Source: Phlyctochytrium arcticum
Taxonomy: Eukaryota; Chytridiomycota; Chytridiomycetes; Chytridiales; Chytridiaceae
Direction: 5' to 3'
Length of the DNA: 64,000 bases
Assembly (NCBI GenBank): GCA_025602905.1
Contig: JAHLKI010000021.1
Span: forward strand, 124,001 to 188,000
Under the pieces are notes generated by a model that was given only the letters and a program-made list of their open reading frames with translations, was not told where the DNA came from and searched no databases. This document shows, in pieces, positions 46,301 to 58,910 of the stretch. A program made the translations under genes and the position numbers. Numbering within the stretch: position 1 is the first letter of the stretch; each line of letters begins with the position of its first letter.

Positions 46301-47354
46301 CTACAATTTGCTTTTGATATTTTTGGCCGCATCGTTCTCATCGATGTACATAACCATTTCAAACTCCTACAGTACGGACACGGTATTAGTTCAGACTTCA
46401 AGTAATCAATGGAGCTTACCTTGTGCGCAAAGCCGCATTTCTGATAAAAGGGGATGTTGTCATTGCTGCAGTCCACTGTGACAATGGATACGTTAGTTGA
46501 TGGGCCAAAGGATACCGATACACAGGGTAAATACAAATGACTATAATTCGTAATCATTGCGTTAGTAGGGAAGCCTAAAACTGTCATGAGCTCAGACACG
46601 TACTTTTATAACAGCCCGTCAGTTTGCCAATGTGTTTCAATGTTTCGATGACGCTGGAGAGGCAAGGTTACAGATGTTAGCAACGCCCAGCGGTAACACA
46701 CTTTTACACTTACAGTTTTCCAAGGTTGAGGCCTCGGTAATCCTTGCGGGTCACGATATCTATTTGTCGATTAGTGATTGTCAACATGACGTTTCCCAAT
46801 CTTATAACCACCCTCAATGTGACCAACCTATAGAAAATTGCGTTAGCCCTGGTCGACAACTTGAAAATAAACAAATCATACCAATCCATTCATGTGGACA
46901 AACTTTCGCTCCACTAAAATGGTACCTGCACCAACAATAATGCTCTTCTTAGTGTCCTCAATGACGATGGTGAAGTATCTGATGATGATTCTCAATGTCC
47001 ATATCCCACGATGTAATGCTTTTGCAAAGGCAGCTTACTCATGATTGTGTGCCTTCAGGTATGAGTATCGCTCTAGAAGAAGCATAGCTTAGGTAAATTC
47101 AACTCATGATACAGTAAATGATAGATCATACCGATAAAATCGCCCTTGGTGAGCTTGCCGACAGTCGTCAGCTGTGAGAGGGCATCCAAAAATCCTACGT
47201 TCCACTGTCAACATTGCTGCAAATCCAGCATGCATCTTCACTGACCCTTCTCATAGTCGCCAGCTTCAAGAGGCCGGACAACAAATCCTTCCTTCAGCTG
47301 ACCTTGAACATCTTGCGAGATATACGCAGGGTTGAACAGAGGGGCACCAGACAT
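46301..47354 (-). CDS. GNA1: Glucosamine-6-phosphate N-acetyltransferase
   Basis: GNA1 makes N-acetylglucosamine-6-phosphate from acetyl-CoA, a step to UDP-GlcNAc, chitin and glycans. Nine exons (47354-47246, 47194-47132, 47072-47039, 46978-46882, 46827-46812, 46759-46714, 46653-46604, 46475-46420, 46366-46301) give 178 residues. The GNAT fold is recognisable: FVVRPLEAGDYEKGFLDALS, YFTIVIEDTKKSIIVGAGT, LVERKFVH, VGHIEDIVTRKDYRGLNLG (acetyl-CoA loop) and the signature CSNDNIPFYQKCGF. The gene is unusually fragmented: one exon is 16 nt and two others are under 50 nt. The tail after CGFAHK (EFEMVMYIDENDAAKNIKS) extends beyond the usual end. One acceptor (46475/46476) is the least certain. Confidence 0.9.
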
Positions 47355-47892
47355 CTTGGCGTGTTGCTGCACTAGTGGACTAAACGTTTGAGTTTTCGGC
47401 TAGTTATTTACAGCTGAGTATCGAAAGCTACCTAGTATTTTACTGGACTGGCAATTGGACTGAGGCTGGGAACAACGCGGAAAAGTGACAAAACTTCCAA
47501 CTCAGGTCAGAACTCAGGTCAATTCAACGCGACACAAGTTTGTGGTTCTATTTTTGGCTTTTGGACATTGCTTCTCATCTTCATGATAGAGTCGCTAAAT
47601 ACATAGACATTTACTGTACAATATGATATAGGAAGCGAATTTTCCAACGTGTAGGCAATACTCGTCTTCCATTTTTTCACTATTCCAAATACAACGGTGT
47701 CAATGTTGAATGAGCAAAGTCGGCGGCCGGCGAGCTTTCATTATGCCAGATAGGGCATAATTACGGCGAACGTCAGAGTTTCGAAGCACTTCTGAAGCAC
47801 TTTCGAAGGCAGGCTCCTGAGAAGAAACAAGATAGACATCGGAATCTTCGCCCAATCATCTGAACCAAAACTCGTTATACAGTGCGCACATC
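47355..47892. promoter_or_regulatory. Divergent promoter of GNA1 and SFA1
   Basis: 538 bp between opposite start codons; no open frame of interest. A short tandem pair of related words (TCAGGTCA-containing) occurs near 47505-47520 and an inverted GAAGCACTT pair near 47787-47806. Their function is unknown. Confidence 0.5.
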
Positions 47893-49302
<1,410 letters not shown>

Positions 49303-49336
49303 GCTGAATGGAACCTCATGAGCTAGTGCCTGGGCT

Positions 49337-50429
49337 TTATGATATCTCTTCATATTCGAATTCTTTAAATTCACACTCATCATGCTCGTCACTCAATACA
49401 CTCATGTCCTCGTCGTCAGACAATCCCAAAGCGCCCATTGCCATCATAGCGATTTTATGCCGATCGTCAGATGACATATTTTGACCATGCTCTGCTTCAG
49501 GATGAGTATCATCATGCAGGATGTTCAAAGCGAAACTACCTCTCAAGCCCTGAAATGTTCTAAGCAAATTATCAAAGCCTGTGTCCTCCTCAGGGTCGTA
49601 CGATTCATCTTGGAAAGAAAGATGACATGAATGACAGGGGAAGCATCGTGTTTTCGGGTTCAAACGTACCATCCACCTCTGCTCCATCTACTCGCTTCTG
49701 TTCGGTGTCCTTTGCGGTGGCATTTTGCATCTCACTATTTCTGTCATCTTTCCGTTGTAACCCGTCCCAAATGTTGGCTTCCAGCGTTTCCTTCAAGCGA
49801 TCAACTCCCGTTGTTATCCCTGGTGAATAATCCGCATCCAGTGGATCTGGAAGTGGAGCACCCATATCTACGAATTCTATGCCCTGATCTAAACAGTATT
49901 CCTCTACGTTCGCCAAATGCTTGCCATCGGCGTCCGTTGCGTCGTTCACTTGATTCGCGACACACACAACGACGTTGGGGGCATGATTCTCCAGAAATGG
50001 CTGCCACTGTTTAAGGGGCTCATATGTACTCGGCTGTGGAGACATATCAGCTGGCAAGTATCACCGGAAGGAATCTATCGCTTACCCGCGATCGGTCGTA
50101 AACAAAGATGAAACCGTCAATGACCGTGGCGACCTCTTCCCAGCTGGTCACATCTAATGCTTCATTCTCTGACAGATAATCCAGCCACAAAACTACCTCG
50201 GCAGTGTAGTACTTGGTATCTAGTTTAAGTGGCAAACATTTTGACTCGTTGTCGTCGTCTTGATAGCTGTCCTGCTGATCACACTTCGCGAGCAATGCTA
50301 TATGAACAGTTTAACAAAAAGCAGTCTAATCCAGACACTCGATCACGTACATCGTACAAGTGCGGGTATGCCGACGTTCGGAAGTCCAACTACCAATACG
50401 CGGTTCTTTGATAAAGGTTGAGAACTCAT
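49337..50429 (-). CDS. AAGAB: Alpha- and gamma-adaptin-binding protein p34 (AAGAB/Irc6 family)
   Basis: AAGAB is a pseudo-GTPase chaperone for assembly of the AP-1 and AP-2 clathrin adaptors. Exons 50429-50351, 50297-50086, 50033-49670 and 49608-49337 give 308 residues. The start VLVVGLPNVGIPALVRSLL is a degenerate P-loop region. It is followed by DTKYYTAEVVLWLDYL, ATVIDGFIFVYDRSRPS and LKQWQPFLENHAPNVVVCVA, where the last resembles the NKxD strand with a changed motif (ANQVND). The C-terminal half contains a conserved helix (GFDNLLRTFQGLRG) and an acidic end. The 3' end converges with SFA1, leaving 34 bp between stop codons. A transposon sits 14 bp before the start codon. Confidence 0.88.
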
Positions 50430-50443
50430 TATGATGTTACCTC

Positions 50444-50452
50444 CATTTGTGT
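50444..50452. repeat. Left target-site duplication of MULE copy 2
   Basis: CATTTGTGT, identical to 52981-52989 at the other end of the element. Confidence 0.9.
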
Positions 50453-50491
50453 GGGTGCGTATCGGGCGCTGTGGAATTTGGTTCGATCCAC
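50453..50491 (+). repeat. Left terminal inverted repeat of MULE copy 2
   Basis: Starts GGGTGCGTATCGGGC. Thirty-eight of 39 bases equal the reverse complement of 52942-52980. Confidence 0.92.
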
Positions 50492-50674
50492 CAACCTCCG
50501 CTTTGCCAGAGGCTCAGAGCGAAGCTAAAAATTTCTAAGTCCGCAAAAAGGTGCCAGACTATGGCGAGACTATATGTGTGCAAACTACAATACTATATAG
50601 ATATGTTGATTATGAAAAACAGCAGGACGAGCTTTTTCTACTAATATATACCTTGATAGTGTTCCCCTGACGGT

Positions 50675-52759
50675 CTATCTAGTTAGGCTTTGAGTAGTTG
50701 GTGTCGAAAACGTCCAGGTTTTGCATGATTCTTCCGCAACAAAACTTTCCAGATTTTCAATGAATTGAGTAAGTCGCTCGGTGGCAAACGGATCACCTTC
50801 CGTAACTTTGTCCTCGAGCCGGAAGTAGTGATTCAGCAGTCTTTCCTCCGCTTCTTTCACTTGACGCTTTCTGTAGTTTCTGTAGATGTCGACTGGGCTG
50901 ACCTCTTCTCGTTCCACTGCTACGCGAACCTTCGTCTCATATACCTCAAAACCACACTCATCAAACAAAAGTGCAAACTGATCCCAAACCTCATCGGTCA
51001 ATATGGTCTCCTCTGCAAACATATCAGCATGAAAGGTATGTTTACATGGCAACAGGTATTGCCTGGCAAAGAGGCAGTTACAATCCAGAGTATCGTAGTC
51101 AGGGGCTGGCTTGCCTTTTGCGAGTCGGTACTCCACCGCCCTGTACTGGTCGATCACAAGGCGTTGAATGGGCAATGGGAATCGAGCTATGTTTGGATGG
51201 TCTTCAGTATCCTTCAGAACCTTTGACCTAAACAAGATCTCAGCACGATCTGCCTCCAGGCGGCGCTGTGTATTGACTTTGCACAAGCCAACACAAGCTT
51301 TCTGAATACTAGAGAACCTTCCACAGTTAGTGTCTGCTTTGACCAATCGGTGATAGGACTCCAAGGGGTTTGTCGAGGTCACTTGTAGCAGGGTTGGCGA
51401 ATGTTGCCGTGCGGCCATCGTCCAGCAATCGAGCTCGGCGGGGTTCGTCCAGTTCTTCTCGAGGTAATCTGCAAGTTTTTCGGGAGCGTCCCTGATTGCC
51501 TCACGCAACAATCCGGTGGCTCCAATCATCGTGGTCTTGTTGATTGCCTGAAGCATTTTCGCATACGTTGGCTTGTGCGTACCTATGCGCCGCATGAGAG
51601 TGCGGGCGACATGAACCTATGATAGTTCAAAGCATAGAAATGCGTTCTTTCACTCGGATCAAAACATTACCTTACAATACCGAACTTTGACCTCCTCTTC
51701 TCCCGCGGACATGCCAGGGAAAGCAAGCATAATCCCATTCTTCTCAATGTTTGATTGATCAACCTGCATGTTTCGCGGCTGCCATTCGACCCCGCACACC
51801 TCCACTACCATTTCTCTAACTTTCTCCAAGCCCTGGAATACTGCATCCCCATTTTCGTTACTGACAAAGAACTGCGCCGCTGGTAGCCAACTGCCTTGTT
51901 GGTTTTTGATCATGCATGTAAATAGTCTCCAGTCGTATCGGTTCGTTTTATGGGTGGAGTCTAGTAAAACCAAATAACTACAGCTGGGAAGTAGTTTCAA
52001 TGATTCCTTTACTGCAAATGCAAACCCTTCAGCGGCTTGTTCGTCAGATCCATCCGTTAAGAACCTCTTGACGATGTAACCTTCAGCCGACAAGTAGTCA
52101 ATAGCATGCATCGCGTCCTCCGCTAGCGAACCTGGGGGGGCCGCCTGCTCCTGACGCTCTCTCCAACGAGCGTTGTACACAGCACGTGCAGAAATGCGAT
52201 CTAGACCGAGGGCGCTGGCACGGTTGGGGGATGTTGAACGTTTAATAATCAAGGGTAAAGCTTTTGCAACGTCTTTATGAGCATAGGGCGATTCTGCTTC
52301 CGCCTTGATAAGGTCGCATGCGTGGCCACATAAATGACGGTCATCAGCATCCCCAATGTCGTGTCCTTCAGAGTGTTCGGCATATCCTGTTGGATGTTGG
52401 AAGGTCACCATCTTGGTGTAATTGTTGAAGAATACATCCAAGCGTGCGGTGCATGGAATCTGACTGAAAACGCTTGTAATCCTTCTCTTTTTTTGCGGAG
52501 CGCCTTCCTTGTCGGGTCGTTTACCTTTGGATTGGCGATGCTTGTCAAATTTGCACTTGTAACTTATCAACTTGTTCCCATTGCGTTTATAATTGTAGAC
52601 ATTGTATTGCGTCCAGAAGTTGTCGCCAAGTTTCCACTCTGCCTCAAACTCCTCGATGGGGATTTGGACGGCAGTGACGGGATGAAAGAGTCGTTCGCGG
52701 CGATAGTACAAAGACGAATTTCTTGCACGAGCATAGTTGGCGGCACGAAGCTGAGACAT
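50675..52759 (-). CDS. MULE transposase, FAR1-like N-terminus, DDE domain and SWIM zinc finger (complete)
   Basis: Exons 52759-51671 and 51616-50675, with a 54-nt phase-0 intron, encode 676 residues. The N-terminal WRKY/GCM1-like zinc-binding region (residues about 45-135) probably binds the terminal repeats. The MULE core holds LLDSTHKTNRYDWRLFTCMI (first Asp) and MQVDQSNIEKNGI (probable second Asp). Further on, NPLESYHRLVKADTNCGRFS lies in the region expected for the last acidic residue. The SWIM finger is CNCLFARQYLLPCKHTFH. No stops or frameshifts are seen, so the element could still be active. The gene points toward AAGAB, whose ATG is 246 nt beyond the transposase stop on the same strand. 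Confidence 0.92.
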
Positions 52760-52941
52760 TTCAGACTGAAGATCCGGGGTTTTTGCAAGAAGAGGCAGGG
52801 GGGCTGAAGTCTCACAGTTGGGGAACTGGATTTATCGAAGTACTGGATGCTCTGACTCCGAGAAAAGAGTTTGAAGGGAAACACGATCTGAGAAGATCTG
52901 CAAAAGTTATAAGTTTCAGATGCGACTGAGACGCGGCAGAA

Positions 52942-52980
52942 GTGGATCGAACCAAATTCCACAGTGCCCGATACGCACCC
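52942..52980 (-). repeat. Right terminal inverted repeat of MULE copy 2
   Basis: Reverse complement of 50453-50491 with one mismatch. Also related to 2098-2136 at the end of MULE copy 1. Confidence 0.92.
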
Positions 52981-52989
52981 CATTTGTGT
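52981..52989. repeat. Right target-site duplication of MULE copy 2
   Basis: CATTTGTGT, identical to 50444-50452. Confidence 0.9.
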
Positions 52990-53156
52990 GGTGACAGCTT
53001 ATCGGAAGTTGACTGCATTTGTCAAACCACTTGTTTAACCACCCAATCCTGGCTTGAGGAGTGCATTTTTGATTTTTGTTGGCCTGAAGTGTTTTTTCCA
53101 CCAGCATTTAGTTTGCAGAGCACACACATACGTAGTTGCCCGACAGCAAGACAACC

Positions 53157-54837
53157 ATGATTTCATCTCTACTTTGGGTCAAGAAAGGTGCCGCCCAGCA
53201 GGTGCCTGAGCGATACAAGCTCACCGATGAAGAGTTTGAACGAGTTGCGGAGAAAATTGGGGCCCAAGTAAACAATGCGAAAGCGGATCTGCAAAGTGGG
53301 GACCAAGAGTCTATGGAGGTTGAGGGAAATGAGACAACTTCCGGAAAACCATCATCGACCAAAGAGGATGCTGAGCTGGCCGAGTACAATCTTGATGATT
53401 ATGACAATGATTCAGAACCGGAAGAAGAAGAAGAAGGCCCAGCTTCAATCCCTCTCTTTAGTAGAGTGCAAGGGCTTACTTACCATCAGGAGGATAAGGC
53501 AGATCCATACGTCACAGTCAATGACGAGGAAGATGAAGAGGAAGAATTACGGGAGATGGAGGTTCTTGCGACTGATAACTTGCTATTGGCGGCCAAAACG
53601 GAGGACGACATATCGCACGTAGAAATCTATCTTTACGAGGAGGCAGAAGACAATCTTTATGTCCATCACGACATCATGCTACCAAGTTTCCCCCTTTGTC
53701 TGGAATGGCTTGACTACCGGGTAGGGCGGAAGGCAGATGTGGGAACAACTGGAAACTACGTTGCAATCGGAACTTTTGATCCCCAAGTAGAGATTTGGGA
53801 CCTCGATGTTGTTGATGCTGTGTATCCTGAATGCATTCTCGGAGCTACCTCAGAAACACATGACATTGTTGACGGCGGCAAAAAGAAAAAGAAGAAGTTT
53901 GGACCTGCTCGAGTGGCCAAATCAGCGAACGCCGAGCGACACGTTGACGCCGTTCTTAGCATAGCCTGGAACCCTACACACCGCAATTTGATTGCGACGG
54001 GATCAGCAGATACAACAGTAAAGCTTTGGGATCTCTCCAAACCGGATACTGCACTGCGAAATTTCACACATCACAAGGACAAAGTGCAGGCTGTGGCATG
54101 GAACAAAGCCGAGCCGACCGTTCTACTGACAGGAGGATACGACAAACGCGTGTGCGCTTTTGACACCCGTGCCCCTACAGCCGTCACAGAATGGAAGCTG
54201 ACCGCGGACGTTGAGTGTATCAAGTGGGATCCATTCCACTCTGAGCGATTTTACGTTAGCACAGAAGATGGGCTCGTGCAATGTTTCGATGCCCGAACTA
54301 GCGGATCTGCCCCAATTTTCACTTTACATGCTCATGATGGCGCTGTTTCAGCCCTGGATGTCAGCCCTCTTTTGGACGGCCTATTGATTACTGGATCCAC
54401 AGATAAAACCGTCAAAGTATGGAACATCAAGGATGCCAAACCTAGTTGTCTTGTTTCCCGCGACCTTAACCTCGTAAGTCCTTGTTCTTGTAGCGATTTT
54501 GTAGTGACTTTGTCTCAACCACTAACACGGCTCATCCTATCAGGGAAAAGTGTTCGCTGTCAACTTCTCCCCGGACTCTCCCTACTCTGTGGCAACTGCT
54601 GGCTCCAATGGCAAGGTCCTTGTTTGGAATCTGGAATCAAATGCTGGAGTGCGCCGAGCCTTCGGTCCAGCTCAATTCAATGGTGCTCCTGAAGCTGAAA
54701 GCAAAATCACACGGAAAGAGGTCACGGAAGTTGAGTCTGACGGCGAAGGAGAACATGATGACGACGAAGAGGAGGATGAGGGTATGCAGATGGAGGCAGA
54801 AGAGGACGCAGAGGATAGCGAGGAAGAGCATGTTTAG
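53157..54837 (+). CDS. PWP1: PWP1 WD40-repeat protein (ribosome biogenesis, rDNA chromatin)
   Basis: PWP1 is a nucleolar WD40 protein needed for 25S/28S rRNA maturation. Exons 53157-54473 and 54544-54837 give 536 residues, the usual length. The N-terminus MISSLLWVKKGAAQQVPERY is diagnostic. An acidic stretch follows (residues about 75-105), then DDISHVEIYLYEEAEDNLYV and a series of WD repeats (GTFDPQVEIWDLD, VLSIAWNPTHRNLIATGSAD, TTVKLWDLS, LLTGGYDKRVCAFDTR, GLLITGSTDKTVKVWNI, VATAGSNGKVLVWNL). The C-terminus is acidic. Its promoter was shared with AAGAB before the transposon landed between them. Confidence 0.95.
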
Positions 54838-55046
54838 AAGTTCGCAACATTTAGTTTCTTTAATTTATTTTAACATACAAACAGCATACAAACGTTAGTA
54901 CCGTATTACATATTGCAGATTAATCGTGCGACTCGCGACTCTGCAACGCATCTCCGGGCTCCGGGCTTAGCCAGTTGCTGAACTGGCATTTCGCCAGCAG
55001 CTTTCCAACGCTGGCCATAATTGTCACATTTCCAAAACTAACCAGG

Positions 55047-55935
55047 ATGGCTTCGGTAATGCAAATGCTCGGCGTCAAGCGCATTACGCCGGAAGAGCAA
55101 GTGAGTTGAAGCAGTACCCTTCCTTCTTCATATTAGCAAAGTTTTTACGTCGCTCACCGCGATTCCAGGCTAAGAAATGGCGTCAAACCGTGCGACAACA
55201 GGAGCGAGAACTTGACAAGAGTATGAGGGGCATTGATGCAGAGCAGATGAAGGTCAAACGTGCCCTGAAAGTTGCTGCCAAAAGAAACGATACCGCCTCG
55301 TGTAAACTCCTGGCGAAGGAGATTGTACGAAGTCGAAAAGCTCGGGACCGGTTATACACGTCTAAAGCGCAACTGAACTCCTTGACCATGCAAATGCAGC
55401 ATCAGATGGGTATGTGTAGCTTATTCTGCAACCAATGATGTCGAGTGGTACTTAACGCGGGTGGGCGGTAGCGACCATGAAGATATCTGGGACAATGCAA
55501 AAGTCAACAGATATTATGAAGATTGTGAACAACTTGGTCAAATTGCCAGAGATATCTTCAACAATGCAGGAAATGAGTGCAGAAATGATGAAGGTATTTG
55601 GCAGAAGACTGTAGATAATTTCGCCCTAGCTCATCAGACATCTTAGGCTGGAATAATTGAGGAGATGATGCAAGATTCGATAGAGATGGCAGACGAGGAC
55701 GATATAGAGGAGGAAGCAGAGGATGAAGTGAACAAAGTTCTGTTTGAAGTCACAGATGGTAAGATTCACGCGAAACATCCGCAAAAAGGGTTGTTTGCTA
55801 ACATTTTCCATTTTTGCAGGTTTATTGGGTCAAGCCGGAGCCATTGGTGCGCCATTAGAGGACAAGAAGGAAAAGATGAAGGACGAAGACGTAGAGAAGG
55901 CAATGCAAGCACGACTCTCTGCATTACGCGCATGA
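55047..55935 (+). CDS. VPS24: ESCRT-III subunit VPS24/CHMP3
   Basis: VPS24 caps and completes ESCRT-III filaments in multivesicular body formation and abscission. Exons 55047-55100, 55169-55409, 55472-55593, 55647-55758 and 55820-55935 give 214 residues. The basic first helix (AKKWRQTVRQQERELDKSMR), LAKEIVRSRKARDRLYTSKA, MQKSTDIMKIVNNLVKLPEI and EMMKAGIIEEMMQDS match CHMP3. The C-terminal MIM-like helix is EDVEKAMQARLSALRA, which would bind the Vps4 MIT domain. All four introns were placed so that the family alignment continues. It converges with the CNB gene, 145 bp away. Confidence 0.94.
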
Positions 55936-56080
55936 GTCACCCCCAACTCCGACCCTCCATTCAAAGCGGGAACCCCTCCTACTTTTTGTGTATATACCCA
56001 TTTTGTTGCCGTTCTTATCCGTCGATAATGGACACACTTCAATGATTATTAAATCGACCAATTACAGATCCGTACATGTA

Positions 56081-58198
56081 TTACGCAAGAATACTTCTCA
56101 TCAAATGGGCTTGCAGACGTTCTCGGGCGGTTTCCTCGATGCGCGATGCTATACTTGGGTGCGCCTTCAAAGATGCCATAAAATCATCTTTGCGTAGCGA
56201 AAATGTGGAACACACGGTTTTGGCCCGGACACTGGCTGTACGAGGGACATCTTGAAGCAGCCCAACTTCGCCAAACCACGCGTCAGGACCTTTGGCCGTG
56301 TCTATTAAATCCCCATATTCGCCGATAACATCCACTTCTCCGGAGGCCAAGAAGAACATGCTTCCAAACAATATAAATTTGTATGAAATGTATGCAATTG
56401 AGTTGGTATTTACCTTGAAGCTTGGTCCCCACACTTAATAATGTTTTCCGATGGTTGCCAGTTCTTTTGAGTCATTAGGAAAGCGAGTTCACTGACAATT
56501 TTGTCATCAATCCCTTGGAATATGGACAGCTGGATTTTATTAGTGGCTTTCCGTAATGCGCTCAAATCCTCAATCTACCTTGTTCAGTTGCTGATGGCCT
56601 ACTTCCATGTGAAACTGCTCAGGGGTCTTATTTGAAGCTTGTGCACGGCCCTTGTAGAGAGCGTATCGATCCTCCACCGCCTCTTGAATCTTCTGCTTCA
56701 TTGCCGGGAACAAGTCTTGCACCCGGGTCAAACTCTCCTTTGTCAATTTCAAAAGGTAACTATCCTCTTTGGCTTTGATGGACGCCGTTCTTTTCATATT
56801 CAGAATAATCCCAACTTCACCAAAAAAGGATCCAGCTGACATTTCCGCATGAACCTCATTGTTTGGGCCTAGTACTTGTACAGCGCCCCGGATAATGAAA
56901 AAAATGCAATCAGAGTCGTCCCCAGTTGCAATAATAATCTGTTCAGCAGGAAACATTTCAGATGTTACGCTCATCCCAAGTTGATCTAGGAAGTCGTCTG
57001 ATGCTTCTGCAAAGATCGGAATCTAAGAGAGGCTAAGATGATGATCGTGTGACGCCTGCTGTGGTACCTACCTTACTAATGTCTTTCTTGGCAATGTTCG
57101 TGATGAATTCGCCACCGAACCCTTGCTTGTAGCTTTGAGCATTCCACCAAGTAGCCTTATCCTCCGCGAACTGTCGAACTCTCCGTTCGCAATCAGGGAA
57201 GTTTTGAAGAACCTCGTCAATCTTCTGTTTCGTCAATACCAAGAGCCGACAGTCAGTACGAGCCTGCACAGTTGCGCTTCTCGGGTTATCAAATACTGGG
57301 AAGAAATCACAACATTATAAGGGTCAGACAATCCTTGACTAGCGGTATAAAAGGAGGACATCCCACTCACAAACTCCAAGCTCCCCGAAAAATTGGCTTG
57401 CATTTAACGTTGCAAGTGGTACCTCTGCAAAACAATCAATGCCACGAGTTCATGGAAAACTGAAAAGCCATACCAGCTCCATCAGGAAGTTGTGTCATAA
57501 CATCGGCCTGTCCCTCTTCAATGAAGAAGATCTCCGCACCCATGTCACCCTTGGTGATGATAGGCTGCCCAGCAGCGCGACGCATCTATAAGCATGATTA
57601 TTTCCAATGAATCCCGGCTATGAGCAATGCTACACTCCTCACATACTTCGTACGAGTATCTTGCCAACCTCATAAGGACCTCTTGAGGAAATTCCGCAAA
57701 TAGAGGGAAGCTCATCAGAATAGGAACAATCGTGTCTGGAGTTGGGACTGATGCCGCCGCTGACGATCCCGACCGGCCGCGTCTGTGAAGGCCGCCAGAT
57801 TCGGTCAGATCCTCAATGACTTTATCTAAATCGGCAAATGTAGGTATCTCCATAACAGCCGATTTTACGTCCCCGGAAGCGTCTTCCACCAAATTTTGCA
57901 GCTGCTGGGTTAGACGAAGGTGCTCTTGAATCCGTGAGGTTATATCATCATACGTTTTTAAGGTGATACGCAGGTGTTCTTGCAATTTCTGAACAAAGGC
58001 AAGTCGGTCACGCAACATTTTGTTGGCAGTCTCCATGCGAAGGCGTTCACTTTCAGAGACTTGTAAACTTCGCTGTAAACTCAGAACTTTCTCATCCTGT
58101 TCGTGAATATGAGTTATGAGGGCACCCGTATCGCCCGTCGGCAATCCCAGGGCTCGGAAATCGGATGAGAATGATTTTTGCAGCACGTTGACGGCCAT
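56081..58198 (-). CDS. Protein with three tandem cyclic-nucleotide-binding domains and an N-terminal coiled coil
   Basis: Exons 58198-57647, 57585-57474, 57424-57371, 57295-57072, 57022-56579, 56529-56414 and 56360-56081 give 593 residues. Residues about 30-120 are predicted coiled coil (heptads around SLQRSLQVSESERLRMETAN). Three CNB domains follow, each with a phosphate-binding cassette keeping the key Glu and Arg: FFGELGVLFDNPRSATVQA, FFGEVGIILNMKRTASIKA and WFGEVGLLQDVPRTASVRA. All three could therefore bind cAMP or cGMP. There is no kinase, channel, GEF or PKA-R docking/inhibitor segment, so this is not an ordinary PKA regulatory subunit. The target and ligand are unknown; an oligomeric cyclic-nucleotide sensor is a reasonable guess. 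Confidence 0.87.
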
Positions 58199-58910
58199 TG
58201 GGAAAAGTTGTTGAAGCGGATAGAAGCTTGACAAAAAAAAATGAGTGATTTGGCGAAACTGGTTTTTTTTGGGTTCTCTGCAGGGGATTGGAATGTTGAA
58301 GCCCCTGGCAGCGCGAAGGGTCAAAACAGGTTACTCAATCGTGGAAGAAAGTGTAAAGTACCAGGTCAAAGAACAATTAAAATTGGGCGCTTGCTAATGA
58401 AAATGTACATCTCCCATGGCCACTCCAGCTGTGCCTGAATCATTCTCAAACAGTTGTTTATTGACTGGACAAACTAAATTTGAGTAGAAGGTTTTTAGAA
58501 AGTCGTGCCTGCCAACATGAGGACACTGTCCCGTGTCCATTCAGTACATATCCCAGCTTATCATACACCATTCTGATCATCTGCGAGGCATTTGAAAGGG
58601 GAATTGTTTTGGATGTCAGTTTATATGAGTTTTTTTATAAGTTTTACGTTCTCAATTTGCTCTACGCGTGGAGTGAAGATAAGCATGAGAGGGTAAAGAG
58701 TGGACAGTAAACGCTGGAAGTTTCAAAGTCTTTTTTGGCAGCCTTTTCACTGTAAGATCCCATACTGGGATCGTGAATGTATTAGTCCCTTTATGCCAAT
58801 GGCAGCGGGTGCATTTTCTATTGATTTTAAGGGAAACCTCTAATAGGACTTGTCTCTACGGCAAAGTAGCTTCCTTGAAAGATTGTCATCGGCAGAACGT
58901 CCGTCGTACT
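58199..58910. promoter_or_regulatory. Divergent upstream region of the CNB gene and GID1
   Basis: About 0.7 kb without a confident coding exon. The 5' exon or exons of GID1 may begin inside or just after this region. A T-rich patch occurs at 58260-58275. Confidence 0.45.

Larger units (their letters stand above)
50453..52980 (-). mobile_element. Complete Mutator-like element (MULE copy 2), 2528 bp
   Basis: All parts of an autonomous MULE are present. Terminal inverted repeats of 39 bp lie at 50453-50491 and 52942-52980 and differ at one position. A 9-bp direct repeat (CATTTGTGT) sits directly outside each end, at 50444-50452 and 52981-52989; 9-11 bp duplications are typical of Mutator elements. 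One two-exon transposase gene without frameshifts fills most of the element. If the terminal G is counted with the flank, the target duplication could be read as 11 bp. The perfect duplication and near-perfect repeats point to a fairly recent insertion. Confidence 0.93.

Noticed and set aside
50453..50491. tRNA-like B-box (GGTTCGATCC) in the MULE terminal repeat
   Set aside because: No matching A-box, acceptor stem or anticodon arm is found around it, and the word is part of a perfect terminal inverted repeat, which explains it.
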